DNA from: Terriglobia bacterium
GTDB taxonomy: Bacteria; Acidobacteriota; Terriglobia; UBA7540
DNA: 9,749 bases
Reading direction: 5' to 3'
NCBI GenBank assembly: GCA_030040455.1
Contig: JASHTR010000019.1
Span: 1-9,749, forward strand
A program made the position numbers and the translations under genes. Positions 1 through 6,307 of the stretch are shown in pieces; within the stretch, counting starts at the first letter, position 1, and the number at the start of each line of letters is the position of its first letter. The notes beneath the pieces are model-generated. The model had not been told where the DNA came from. It ran no database searches and saw nothing but the letters and a program-made list of their open reading frames with translations.

Positions 1-860
1 TGTTCGATCCGTCTTTTCACTTCCGCATACTCGTTCGCCAGTTGCACTCCGGCGTCCTCGGCTACCACCTCGGGGGGCATCGCTTCGACGGCAACCACGT
101 GCTTCCACAGCGGACAGACCGGCCGATATTCGCACCAGTCGCACAACGCGCTTTTGACAGGCGGGAAAGACGGGCAGGCTTCGATCCGGGAGATCAAATC
201 CTCCGTCTCCCTTGAGAGGTTCTCAAGTTGTTCCGGCGAGCGACGCGAGATCAGCGTGAAATCGAAACCCAGATAATGCCAAAACAAGTCCACGCGCTCC
301 ACGTCTTTCCAGAGCGACCGGAGGCCAATCTCGTAGAGTGGCAGTTGGCGGTCCGAATCCACCGACGCCTGATCGGGCAAGCGGCCACCGGTTTTGTAAT
401 CATGAATCTCGTAAGTTCCATCGGAACGACGTGCCACGCGGTCAATATACCCCCGCATGGCGAAGCGCCCTTCGGAGCTGAGATGGAAAGAAACGCGCTG
501 CTCGGTCGAGAGTGTCTGGCTCTGGGTGAAGGGGTGGTATCGCTGGTAGTAATTGCGGATGCAGCGCGCGCCGTAATCATGGAAGTTCTCTTCCCGCAGC
601 TCCGGTTTCACTATCCGAATCCTTGCGCTCCAGTTGCGGCGCCACTGGCCGGCATAATATTCCATCAAGTCGTCGAGCGAGTAGGTCTTCTCATACTTCA
701 GGCCTTCATAGAGTTTTTCGAGCGTTTCATGAACCCGAGATCCCATAAAGGCCTCGGCCGTTGTCTCTTCCGGCGCCGGAATGCGGTCAATATATTTGAA
801 TCGGTATCGAAGCGGGCACTGCTCAAAAGTCGAAAGCTGGGAGTGCGAGTAGGCTGCCAT
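1..860 (-). CDS. PD-(D/E)XK family nuclease, RecB/Cas4-like, with Fe-S cluster cysteines (partial, 3' end off window)
   Basis: Translating the minus strand from the ATG at 858-860 gives 286 codons without a stop, so the gene continues beyond base 1. Visible nuclease motifs are H44 (SRVHETLEKLY), D140 (GYIDR), D154/K156 (HDYKTG) and the Q172-x3-Y176 motif (QLPLY), the layout of RecB-type exonuclease domains (PDDEXK_1 superfamily). C15 (EQCPLRY), together with C240, C243 and C249 (CDWCEYRPVC), gives the one-plus-three cysteine set that binds a 4Fe-4S cluster in AddB, Cas4 and related nucleases. Such proteins degrade or process DNA ends in repair. The start is supported by an in-frame TGA at 888-890 just upstream and a GGAGGA ribosome site at 867-872. 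No helicase or CRISPR gene is visible nearby, so Cas4 is not a justified name. The family call is firm; the exact role is unknown. Confidence 0.88.
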   Translation of the reverse strand, partial: MAAYSHSQLSTFEQCPLRYRFKYIDRIPAPEETTAEAFMGSRVHETLEKLYEGLKYEKTYSLDDLMEYYAGQWRRNWSARIRIVKPELREENFHDYGARCIRNYYQRYHPFTQSQTLSTEQRVSFHLSSEGRFAMRGYIDRVARRSDGTYEIHDYKTGGRLPDQASVDSDRQLPLYEIGLRSLWKDVERVDLFWHYLGFDFTLISRRSPEQLENLSRETEDLISRIEACPSFPPVKSALCDWCEYRPVCPLWKHVVAVEAMPPEVVAEDAGVQLANEYAEVKRRIE

Positions 861-1023
861 GCGGAATCCTCCGTTTTGCCGTGCGGCTCACCGAATCTTC
901 AGAGACGTTGGATGAGTATAAATGCGTTCTCGGCCGGAGAAAACCTGCCGCAGGGCAAGGTCCGGAGAACCGGTCAGCGTGGCCTCGCCGGCGGGAGAGG
1001 CCGGGGCGGAGCCCCCTCAAAAC

Positions 1024-1054
1024 TAGGCTATAATACTAGCCTATGACCTGTCAA
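1024..1054 (-). promoter_or_regulatory. Promoter of the nuclease gene with an embedded palindromic operator
   Basis: On the minus strand a perfect TTGACA (1054-1049) is followed after 16 nt by TATAGC (1032-1027), a plausible housekeeping promoter pointing at the nuclease start about 165 nt away. A perfect inverted repeat, TAGGCTA at 1024-1030 and TAGCCTA at 1037-1043 with a 6-nt spacer, lies across the spacer and the -10 box. That is where a dimeric repressor would bind. The promoter is inferred from hexamer matches; the palindrome is directly visible. Confidence 0.5.
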
Positions 1055-1142
1055 GAGGGCGTCTGGTTTTGCGTTTCGCTAACATCTCACGACGTGGTGT
1101 AAAACGGCCAGAAGTTGGCTCATATCAGCCAGCTTTCGACAA

Positions 1143-1201
1143 GGAGGGAAAGCCATAGTCCTCCACTCAATATAAATAGCTGCAAAACAAGGGGTTGCGG
1201 C
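1143..1201 (+). repeat. Small inverted repeats upstream of the sigma-54 promoter (possible activator site)
   Basis: Two small dyads lie here: GGAGG (1143-1147) with CCTCC (1160-1164), and GCTGCAA (1179-1185) with TTGCGGC (1195-1201, one mismatch). The second is centred about 60 nt upstream of the predicted sigma-54 transcription start, so it could be a binding site for an NtrC-type activator. A further dyad, TGGCT/AGCCA, lies at 1116-1131. Their function is not shown by sequence alone. Confidence 0.25.
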
Positions 1202-1222
1202 CACGACGTTTTTCTAAGACAA

Positions 1223-1238
1223 TGGCATTCCGCTTGCT
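1223..1238 (+). promoter_or_regulatory. Sigma-54 (RpoN) -24/-12 type promoter
   Basis: TGGCATTCCGCTTGCT matches the RpoN consensus TGGCAYR-N4-TTGCW, with the invariant GG (1224-1225) and GC (1236-1237) separated by the required 10 nt. Transcription would begin near 1249, giving a leader of about 42 nt before the ATG at 1291. The orientation and distance fit the FecR-DUF6600 gene. RpoN promoters need an ATP-dependent activator; none is encoded in the window. Confidence 0.55.
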
Positions 1239-1290
1239 TATTTCCAGGCTGTGACCAAGGATTGGGCATAGAGCGAAGCGGAGGACCTCG

Positions 1291-3438
1291 ATGAAAAAAA
1301 TAAACTGTATGCTTGTTCTCATGATGGGGATGATGCTGGCAGGCGCGCAAAGACTTGCAGCCCAGGCGAATCCCGGACCGGGCGTCGCCCGCGTGAGCTT
1401 GATCAACGGGCAGACCTCTATCCAGCGGGGTGGCAACGGGAGCTGGGTGGCCGCCACAATCAATGAACCCCTGGAAGCAGGGGACGTGATTTCAACCGGC
1501 GCCGGGGCTCGGGCTGAAGTTCAGCTCGACTACGCCAACGTGTTGCGGCTCAGCTATGATACCACCGTCAAGATCGCCAGCCTTTCCAATTCGCAGATGG
1601 AGGTTCAGCTTGCACAGGGGCTTGCCGACGTCACCGTGATGAAGGGAGCTCAGTCTGCGGTGGTGGTGGACACGCCCAACATGGCCGTACACCCGCTGGA
1701 GCCCGGCGTTTATCGGGTGGAAGTGGATTCGCAGTCCGAGACGCGGGTCACCGTCCGCAAGGGCCATGCCCAAATCTCCACTCAGGAAGGCAACGCCGAT
1801 TTGAAGCAGGATGAATCGATGACAATAGAAGGGTCCGAAAATCCGCAGTACCAAATCAGCCGGGCTCCGGCGAGCGATGCGTGGGATCAATGGAACGACC
1901 AACGCGACCATGTGATCGAAGACGCCCGAAGCTGGCAGTATGACAACTCCTACTACACCGGAACCCAGGATCTGGATGCCTACGGTCAATGGACTTACGT
2001 GCCGGGCTACGACTGGTGCTGGACGCCTTATGTCGATGCAGGCTGGATTCCCTACTACAACGGCCGCTGGGCGTATGAGCCCTATTACGGTTGGACGTGG
2101 GTTTCCTCCGAGCCGTGGGGCTGGGCGCCCTATCACTATGGTCGCTGGTTCTTCTATGGCAGCTCATGGATGTGGTGGCCCGGTCCGGTCTATCCTGCCT
2201 ACAGACCGATTTGGGCACCAGCCTACGTTTCCTTCTTCGGTTTCGGAAGAGGGGGATTTGGGCTCGGGATCGGATTTGGGTTTGGCTTTGCCTCGATCGG
2301 ATGGATGCCCATCGGCCCTGCGGACCCATTCTACAGGTGGTGGGGTCATGGCAGCGGATTTAACATGGTGAATGCGGCCAACATCCGCAACTTCAGGGGC
2401 GCCGGTTACATGGCGCCACTTGCAGGCAGCGGGCGTCCAGCGTATTCCAATCTTCGGGGCGCTATGATGAATGCGTCTATCCGTCGTTCCCTGGTGACGG
2501 TTTCCAGCCGTGACTTCGGAACCGGAAGATCGTTCCAAAGACAGTCTGTCAGTGCAGCCCAGTTCCGCCAGGCGCAAATGGTTTCCGGTCGCGTGCCGGC
2601 GGCGGATCCCACTCGCGCAACCATGAATGCAGGCATGAGGCCTGCAAGCCGCACCTCCATTCCATCGCGTTCGGTCAGTGGCCGCCAGTTCTTCACGGCT
2701 CGCCAGTCGAGCGGAGGCTTCACGCAACAGGGGGCGGGAATGCAGCGTGGTTTCCAGAACAACGGCTCCAGCCGGGCAGCTAACGCCTTTGGGGGTGGGA
2801 CAACCTTCAACCGGCAGACCGCGCCAGCCGGACAATCCCGGGCAATGAACAACGGTGCAGGCGGCTGGCAGCGGTTCGGTAACCAAGGCGGCGCGGCCCG
2901 AACACAATCCTTTGGGAACTTTAACCGAGGGCAAGCGCCCGACTCCAGAGGAAACTTTGCTCAGCCCTCATCGAACGGAACCCGCCAGAACTGGCAGGGC
3001 TTCGGTGGCCAGGGGAATTCCGGGCGGACACAGCGGTCTGACGGTTTTGCCCCTCAGAGCGCTCCGGCCTCTCGGGGATACTCCGGTCAGTCTTTTTCCA
3101 ACGGCGCGGGACAAGGCTGGCATGGCTTTACAACGCAGCCCCGGCAGTCTTTCAACAACGGGGGTTATTCCAGGAGCTACGGAGGAGGTGGCTATGGCCG
3201 TTCCTCCGGCTATTCTTCCCGACCGCCTCTTAACTTAGATCGGCCGATTGTTTCCAGCCGCAGTTCCGGTAATGGGGGCTACCGCGGCTCTTGGGGGCGC
3301 GGCTTTTATAGCTCCGGGTCCTCTCGCAGCAGTGGATCTCATACAAGCGCTCCAAGAGAAGAGAGTCGCGGCGGATTCCACGGCGGCGGGGGTTCCCATA
3401 GTGGCGGAGGCGGCCACGGCGGCGGAGGCAGGCGATAA
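1291..3438 (+). CDS. Secreted FecR-domain protein with DUF6600-type Trp/Tyr-rich domain and low-complexity tail
   Basis: This 715-aa protein starts with a clear signal peptide (MKK, hydrophobic core at 6-19, likely cleavage after LAAQA near residue 26), so it is exported. Residues about 32-180 form a FecR-like beta-rich domain (GDVISTGAGARAEVQL is typical of the family). Residues about 227-310 are packed with Trp and Tyr (YGQWTYVPGYDW, GWIPYYNGRW, GWAPYHYGRW), the pattern of the DUF6600 family. A Gly/Phe-rich stretch follows at 313-340. From about 355 on the protein is Gly/Ser/Arg/Gln/Asn-rich and looks disordered, ending in a His/Gly run. The start is supported by GGAGGA at 1280-1285. Unlike classical FecR it has no cytoplasmic anti-sigma segment and no neighbouring sigma/TonB receptor pair, so regulation of iron uptake is unlikely. 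A surface or matrix-associated role is my inference. Confidence 0.85.
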   Translation: MKKINCMLVLMMGMMLAGAQRLAAQANPGPGVARVSLINGQTSIQRGGNGSWVAATINEPLEAGDVISTGAGARAEVQLDYANVLRLSYDTTVKIASLSNSQMEVQLAQGLADVTVMKGAQSAVVVDTPNMAVHPLEPGVYRVEVDSQSETRVTVRKGHAQISTQEGNADLKQDESMTIEGSENPQYQISRAPASDAWDQWNDQRDHVIEDARSWQYDNSYYTGTQDLDAYGQWTYVPGYDWCWTPYVDAGWIPYYNGRWAYEPYYGWTWVSSEPWGWAPYHYGRWFFYGSSWMWWPGPVYPAYRPIWAPAYVSFFGFGRGGFGLGIGFGFGFASIGWMPIGPADPFYRWWGHGSGFNMVNAANIRNFRGAGYMAPLAGSGRPAYSNLRGAMMNASIRRSLVTVSSRDFGTGRSFQRQSVSAAQFRQAQMVSGRVPAADPTRATMNAGMRPASRTSIPSRSVSGRQFFTARQSSGGFTQQGAGMQRGFQNNGSSRAANAFGGGTTFNRQTAPAGQSRAMNNGAGGWQRFGNQGGAARTQSFGNFNRGQAPDSRGNFAQPSSNGTRQNWQGFGGQGNSGRTQRSDGFAPQSAPASRGYSGQSFSNGAGQGWHGFTTQPRQSFNNGGYSRSYGGGGYGRSSGYSSRPPLNLDRPIVSSRSSGNGGYRGSWGRGFYSSGSSRSSGSHTSAPREESRGGFHGGGGSHSGGGGHGGGGRR

Positions 3439-3481
3439 GCCAAGGGTTAAAGTAACGCCCCAATCCGTCGATAACGGTGAC

Positions 3482-3540
3482 GACGTAGGGGCGCTGCTTG
3501 CCGCGCCCTAAGCAGGGCGCTCCAAGGGCGCCCCTACGTC
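3482..3540. repeat. REP-like nested palindrome, copy 1
   Basis: A perfect 13-bp inverted repeat (3482-3494 with 3528-3540, GACGTAGGGGCGC and its complement) encloses a second 6-bp one (GCGCCC 3503-3508, GGGCGC 3515-3520, 6-nt loop). The left half, 3485-3508, recurs almost exactly near 5951-5974. A GC-rich nested hairpin between genes with a second dispersed copy resembles REP-type elements. It could also slow or end transcription after the FecR-DUF6600 gene, although no T-run follows. Confidence 0.6.
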
Positions 3541-3586
3541 CCGGTTGGATGCACCCACCGGGTTGCGATCGTGACTGGCCACGTCA

Positions 3587-3605
3587 TCCTGCCGCCCTGG
3601 CAGGA
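3587..3605. repeat. Perfect 7-bp hairpin
   Basis: TCCTGCC and GGCAGGA flank a 5-nt loop. There is no T-tract on either strand, so it is a weak terminator candidate at best. It is one of several palindromes in the non-coding stretch 3439-3878. Confidence 0.35.
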
Positions 3606-3620
3606 AGTCAAAAGGAAACC

Positions 3621-3716
3621 ACCCGAGCATTCCTGCACGGACAGATGGATCTGGCGATGCGCTTCAGGTTCCCCACGACCCGAGCATTCCTGCTGTGTCA
3701 ATCATTCACGGACAGA
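3621..3716. repeat. Imperfect direct repeat (two units)
   Basis: The 16-mer ACCCGAGCATTCCTGC occurs at 3621-3636 and 3678-3693. Each copy is followed by CACGGACAGA (3636-3645 and 3707-3716); the second unit has 14 extra bases between the two blocks. This looks like a degenerate duplication or remnants of a dispersed element. Nothing suggests coding. Confidence 0.5.
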
Positions 3717-3757
3717 GGACCGAACATCTTCGATGAGCAGGATTGCGTCTAATAAAA

Positions 3758-3840
3758 TATACTAATAAGAGAAGGGTAATGCAGGCGCGGGCGAAAGCCC
3801 CGCAACAGAAACATGGCCCGGAAGCTCGCAACGGCGCGAG
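3758..3840 (+). promoter_or_regulatory. AT-rich promoter candidate and structured leader of the Ala/Gly-rich gene
   Basis: A TATACT box (3758-3763) sits in an AT-rich patch, with no convincing -35. Two RNA hairpins then precede the ribosome site: GCGGGC (3787-3792) with GCCCCGC (3797-3803), capped by a GAAA tetraloop, and CTCGC (3825-3829) with GCGAG (3836-3840). I could not match the leader to any riboswitch consensus I know, including c-di-GMP-I. It may simply be a structured untranslated region. Confidence 0.25.
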
Positions 3841-3864
3841 ATGGGATTTTACAGCTCGTTCAGC

Positions 3865-3871
3865 AAGGAGG
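3865..3871 (+). promoter_or_regulatory. Ribosome binding site fixing the start at 3879
   Basis: AAGGAGG lies 7 nt before the ATG at 3879-3881. The same frame is open from an ATG at 3813, but that one lacks a Shine-Dalgarno sequence and would place 22 residues in front of an otherwise ideal signal peptide. Confidence 0.8.
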
Positions 3872-3878
3872 ATGCGAA

Positions 3879-4274
3879 ATGACGAACGTTCGAGCCTTGA
3901 TGGTTCTTTTTTGTGCGTTGATCTTTACCTGCCTTGTTTCCCAGGCCCAGGCGGGCGTTATCCGATTCGCGGGTGAACAAGCCGCCAAAGGAGCCAATAG
4001 TGCTACTCAGGTTGCCGCTGCCGGTGGTGCAGCGGTAGCAGGAGGAGCCGCATCGGCGGGTCATGCGACGGCGAATGCCCTTCAAGCAGGTGTGAACGGA
4101 GCGAAAGGTGGCGTGGCCGCCGCTGCCGGAGGAACTGCCGCCGCAGGCACGACGGTGGCTGGCGCGGTGGCGCACGATACCTCCAGAGTGAGCGGCGCCG
4201 CAAAGGCAATTCCCGGTGCTGTTGCCAGCGGAACGGCAACCGCTGCCCACAAAGTGTGGCACGTAATCTGGTAA
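3879..4274 (+). CDS. Small secreted Ala/Gly-rich protein of unknown function
   Basis: The 131-aa product begins MTNVRALMVLF and has a signal peptide whose hydrophobic core (residues 6-19) ends in SQAQA, a good signal peptidase I site near residue 25. The mature part is almost entirely Ala, Gly, Val and Thr with few charges, in irregular blocks of about 11 residues such as AAAGGAAVAGGAA. It ends in an aromatic/basic patch, AAHKVWHVIW. It contains no cysteine in the mature part and no catalytic motif that I recognise. The composition suggests amphipathic or glycine-zipper-like helices that could associate with membranes. LEA-like or bacteriocin-like behaviour is possible but only a guess. It is convergent with the minus-strand operon. 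Codon use looks native. The gene is well supported by its ribosome site and signal peptide; its function is unassigned. Confidence 0.72.
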   Translation: MTNVRALMVLFCALIFTCLVSQAQAGVIRFAGEQAAKGANSATQVAAAGGAAVAGGAASAGHATANALQAGVNGAKGGVAAAAGGTAAAGTTVAGAVAHDTSRVSGAAKAIPGAVASGTATAAHKVWHVIW

Positions 4275-4277
4275 GGG

Positions 4278-4299
4278 TGCCACTGATCGGTCGGTGGCA
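4278..4299 (+). terminator. Hairpin just after the Ala/Gly-rich gene (weak terminator candidate)
   Basis: TGCCAC (4278-4283) and GTGGCA (4294-4299) flank a 10-nt loop beginning 4 nt after the stop codon. No U-tract follows, so intrinsic termination is uncertain, but the position fits. Confidence 0.35.
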
Positions 4300-4391
4300 A
4301 AGCAGACTGTTTGAGTGTGACCCGGATTTCGCGCCGCTCGAAGTAGGGCGAGCGGGTTCGGAATGACACGGTGCCGCGAACGGAATGAGAT

Positions 4392-4412
4392 GGCTCCGAA
4401 AAACTTTCAGCC
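4392..4412. terminator. Hairpin between convergent genes (weak bidirectional terminator candidate)
   Basis: GGCT/AGCC and GAAA/TTTC pair with a 2-nt bulge and a 3-nt loop, immediately downstream of the stop of the minus-strand DUF4097 gene. There is no T-run. Its right half overlaps the first unit of the heptamer repeat, so it may be an incidental product of that repeat. Confidence 0.3.
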
Positions 4413-4474
4413 ATCAGCGCAAAGCTCCGGAGATAGATCGCTGGACGCTGAGCGCTGAAAGCTGATGGCTTGCC
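4406..4474. repeat. GCTGANN heptamer repeat, palindromic copy A
   Basis: Two units on the left (TTCAGCC 4406-4412, ATCAGCG 4413-4419) face three in-register units on the right (GCTGAGC 4447, GCTGAAA 4454, GCTGATG 4461), so the element can fold back on itself. GCCATCAGC (4410-4418) and GCTGATGGC (4461-4469) are perfect complements. The element spans the last 19 sense codons and the stop of the DUF4097 gene. Related arrays occur at 6213-6299 and 9416-9443. Confidence 0.65.
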
Positions 4475-5934
4475 TGCGGGCGAGATGAAACTGCGGCAAC
4501 GGCTCCTTTGCCCTTCATCTTCTCCTTTTCGGGCGGTGAGCTGGCAACTCCCTGTCGCATCAGGTGAATGGTTCCATAGGTTGTATTGAGGCGGATGAGC
4601 GGGCCTCCTGCTCCGAGAGTTCCCTTGATGGAGGGTCGGGGACCTTGCTGATTGATCACCAGTCCCGGCCCGGAAAAATCGGAATCCACCGCCCCATGCA
4701 CCGAAACGGCTTCCATCACAAAACGGCTCTCCTCCGGCAAGGCCAGAAGGATATCGCCATTCTGCACGTTAACCTCGATGGGGTCCGAAGGCTGTGAGGC
4801 AGCGAGCAAATTGATATTGCCATTCTTATCCGAAATCATCACCCCGTTTTTGAAACCCGAGATGCGGACGTCCTTCTGCCGCGTGGTGATTCGAAGCGGG
4901 CCGCCGATTCCTTCAACTTCAATGGAGCCCATTCCCATCATCAATTTGCCAAGCTGTTTCCCGGCCTCCATCACAGTGCGTGGCGCGCGGAAGAGCATGC
5001 CCTGTTGAAGAGCTTGAAACCGGATATATCCCGAAAATCCGCCGTTCACCGTAACCTCGCCGGAAACATCTGCGATCTGAAGATCGTTCCCGCGGCCATT
5101 CACTTCGACGTCTCCCTTGACGCCGCGCACGTCCACCGAGCCACTCGTTTCCTGAATTTTAACGTTGTTACCCGCTCCGGCCACGTGAACGTCTCCTGAC
5201 CGTGCGCTCAGGTCTTCCGTACCGTTAAGGCCGCTGGTCAGAATATCTCCGTGGGCTGTGGAGACCTCCACGGAAACCGCCGCCGGCGCGCGCACATCCC
5301 AATCCAGGCGCACATTGTCGCCGCCGTGAGGAAGAGCATCCCAATTGGGCTGAAGGACGTAACGCCCGCTCTGGCTGAGGATTTGAACTTGCAGTTGGTC
5401 GTGGATTTTTCTTGCCTCGGCTTCATCGGTTGCCCGGATAACCTCCTTGACCGTCCCGTTGATCCCGGTAACGTTTGCACCTTGAATTAGCGCGTCGCCC
5501 CTCGGGTTCGCCAGCGCTAGATCGGCGCCCGAGGGGATCGCCAGCGAGATATTCTGGGTGAAGTTATAGGAATTCAGAAAGGGGTTTTGCCAAGCTCCAG
5601 GTCCCAGACGGATTCCCCACTCTTCCCTCCAGGTGCTCCAGGGCGCCAGCACCGCACGGGAAAAGAGGGTTCCTAAAACCAGGAAAAGAACCAGAAGAAC
5701 TCCTTCGGTGCCGGAAAAGCGGGTCGGAGGATAGGTTTCCGGGTGGAGGCGGTACTCAACATAGTCGAAAAGCTTCGACAGACCCCATAGGCTGATCAAA
5801 GCGGGCCAATATTTTGCAAGCAGAAACCAGGGATGGATTCGAGGATTGAAGTTTTGAAGCAGAAAGATGACGCCTATCGCGATCAGAATCAGTGCCCAAA
5901 GGAATGAACCCCGGCGGTAGTGATATGGACTCAT
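4414..5934 (-). CDS. LiaF-like membrane protein with N-terminal two-helix module and DUF4097 beta-helix domain
   Basis: In this 506-aa protein, residues 11-27 (WALILIAIGVIFLLQNF) and about 41-54 form the LiaI/LiaF-type membrane module (DUF5668 family style); a further helix lies at 78-97. Residues about 127-460 consist of short repeating beta-strand units (SGDVHVAG, SGSVDVRG, KGDVEVNG, NGDILLAL), the hallmark of DUF4097 beta-helix domains. LiaF-type proteins act in envelope-stress sensing, which fits the linked sigma/anti-sigma pair. The start is preceded by GGGGAG 8 nt upstream. The domain is probably extracytoplasmic, but topology is not settled. The last 18 or so residues (SHQLSALSVQRSISGALR) are encoded by the heptamer repeat and probably are not ancestral. 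Domain calls are strong; the physiological role is inferred from neighbours. Confidence 0.85.
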   Translation of the reverse strand: MSPYHYRRGSFLWALILIAIGVIFLLQNFNPRIHPWFLLAKYWPALISLWGLSKLFDYVEYRLHPETYPPTRFSGTEGVLLVLFLVLGTLFSRAVLAPWSTWREEWGIRLGPGAWQNPFLNSYNFTQNISLAIPSGADLALANPRGDALIQGANVTGINGTVKEVIRATDEAEARKIHDQLQVQILSQSGRYVLQPNWDALPHGGDNVRLDWDVRAPAAVSVEVSTAHGDILTSGLNGTEDLSARSGDVHVAGAGNNVKIQETSGSVDVRGVKGDVEVNGRGNDLQIADVSGEVTVNGGFSGYIRFQALQQGMLFRAPRTVMEAGKQLGKLMMGMGSIEVEGIGGPLRITTRQKDVRISGFKNGVMISDKNGNINLLAASQPSDPIEVNVQNGDILLALPEESRFVMEAVSVHGAVDSDFSGPGLVINQQGPRPSIKGTLGAGGPLIRLNTTYGTIHLMRQGVASSPPEKEKMKGKGAVAAVSSRPQASHQLSALSVQRSISGALR

Positions 5935-5950
5935 CTGTTTTTCTCCCCAA

Positions 5951-5974
5951 GGGCGCGGCAGGCAGCGCCCCTAC
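5951..5974. repeat. REP-like element, copy 2 (half palindrome)
   Basis: This 24-nt segment matches the reverse complement of 3485-3508 with a single mismatch. It contains the TAG stop of the 68-aa gene (5971-5973) and sits just ahead of the ribosome site of the next gene in the operon, so it forms most of the 36-nt intergenic spacer. Confidence 0.6.
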
Positions 5975-6177
5975 ACTGACGGTCCGCGCGGCGGTCTTGG
6001 CGGCCCGAAAGAACGTAATAAAAGAAGCGCTCCGAACACAATAAGGATCACCGGCCAGGTTCGCGAAATCCCCCAGCCGGGAGCGTACTGATTCAACAGA
6101 AAGAGCACGCCGATTACGATCAGCATCACCGGTAAGGTGAGTTTTCGCCGTACCTCGAAGGGATTCAATTCAGCCAA
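5971..6177 (-). CDS. Small LiaI-like two-helix membrane protein
   Basis: The 68-aa product has a short charged N-terminus (MAELNPFEVRRKL), one helix at about 14-28 (LPVMLIVIGVLFLLN), a turn with Gly-Trp-Gly and a second helix at about 42-55 (PVILIVFGALLLL), then a Pro/Arg-rich tail. This is the DUF5668/LiaI-LiaF membrane module as a stand-alone protein. The same module is fused to a zinc-finger protein upstream and to a DUF4097 domain downstream. It probably sits in the inner membrane and associates with its neighbours. The stop codon lies inside a REP-like repeat, so the C-terminus may have been altered by that element. No catalytic function is expected. The membrane call is secure; partner and function are inferred. 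Confidence 0.78.
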   Translation of the reverse strand: MAELNPFEVRRKLTLPVMLIVIGVLFLLNQYAPGWGISRTWPVILIVFGALLLLRSFGPPRPPRGPSV

Positions 6178-6212
6178 CGTTGCAGCGCTCCTTAGCCAGA
6201 TGACTGATAGCG

Positions 6213-6299
6213 TTCAGCCATTAGCACTCAGCCTTCAGCTTTCAGCTTTCGGCGCGAAGTTTTTGCTGACAGTTGAGCGCTGACCGCTGAAAGCTAAAA
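6213..6299. repeat. GCTGANN heptamer repeat, palindromic copy B
   Basis: Six consecutive heptamers of the form TTCAGCN run from 6213 to 6254 (for example TTCAGCC, TTCAGCT twice) and face five GCTGANN-type units from 6265 to 6299 (for example GCTGACA, GCTGACC, GCTGAAA). The units keep strict 7-nt register and the two halves are opposite in orientation, so the element can form a long imperfect hairpin around a 10-nt centre. It fills most of the 130-nt gap between two operon genes. Confidence 0.75.
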
Positions 6300-6307
6300 A
6301 AGAGCTT

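Noticed and set aside
1..860. Calling the nuclease Cas4 and looking for a CRISPR system
   Set aside because: The cysteine pattern and nuclease motifs also fit many RecB/AddB-like repair nucleases. No CRISPR repeats or other cas genes occur in the window.
823..1020. 65-codon minus-strand frame upstream of the nuclease
   Set aside because: Arg/Pro-rich composition without a ribosome site, overlapping the nuclease start in another frame; most likely leader sequence.
1029..1034. Perfect TATAAT on the plus strand
   Set aside because: There is no -35-like hexamer at suitable spacing and the next plus-strand gene has a much better sigma-54 promoter. The palindrome explains the match.
228..1046. 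Long plus-strand open frame (272 codons) at the left edge
   Set aside because: It is antisense to the nuclease gene, which has all family motifs, a ribosome site and a good start. The plus-strand product shows no recognisable domain.
1492..2934. Several long open frames on both strands inside the FecR-DUF6600 gene
   Set aside because: They are shadows produced by GC-rich codon bias. The main frame has a signal peptide, domains and a ribosome site.
3774..3878. Assignment of the leader to a c-di-GMP-I or cobalamin riboswitch
   Set aside because: The conserved core sequences of these classes are not present; only generic hairpins are seen.
4082..4414. 110-codon minus-strand frame at the end of the DUF4097 gene
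   Set aside because: It is antisense to the Ala/Gly-rich secreted gene, is Ala/Pro-rich as expected for such a shadow, and has no ribosome site of note.
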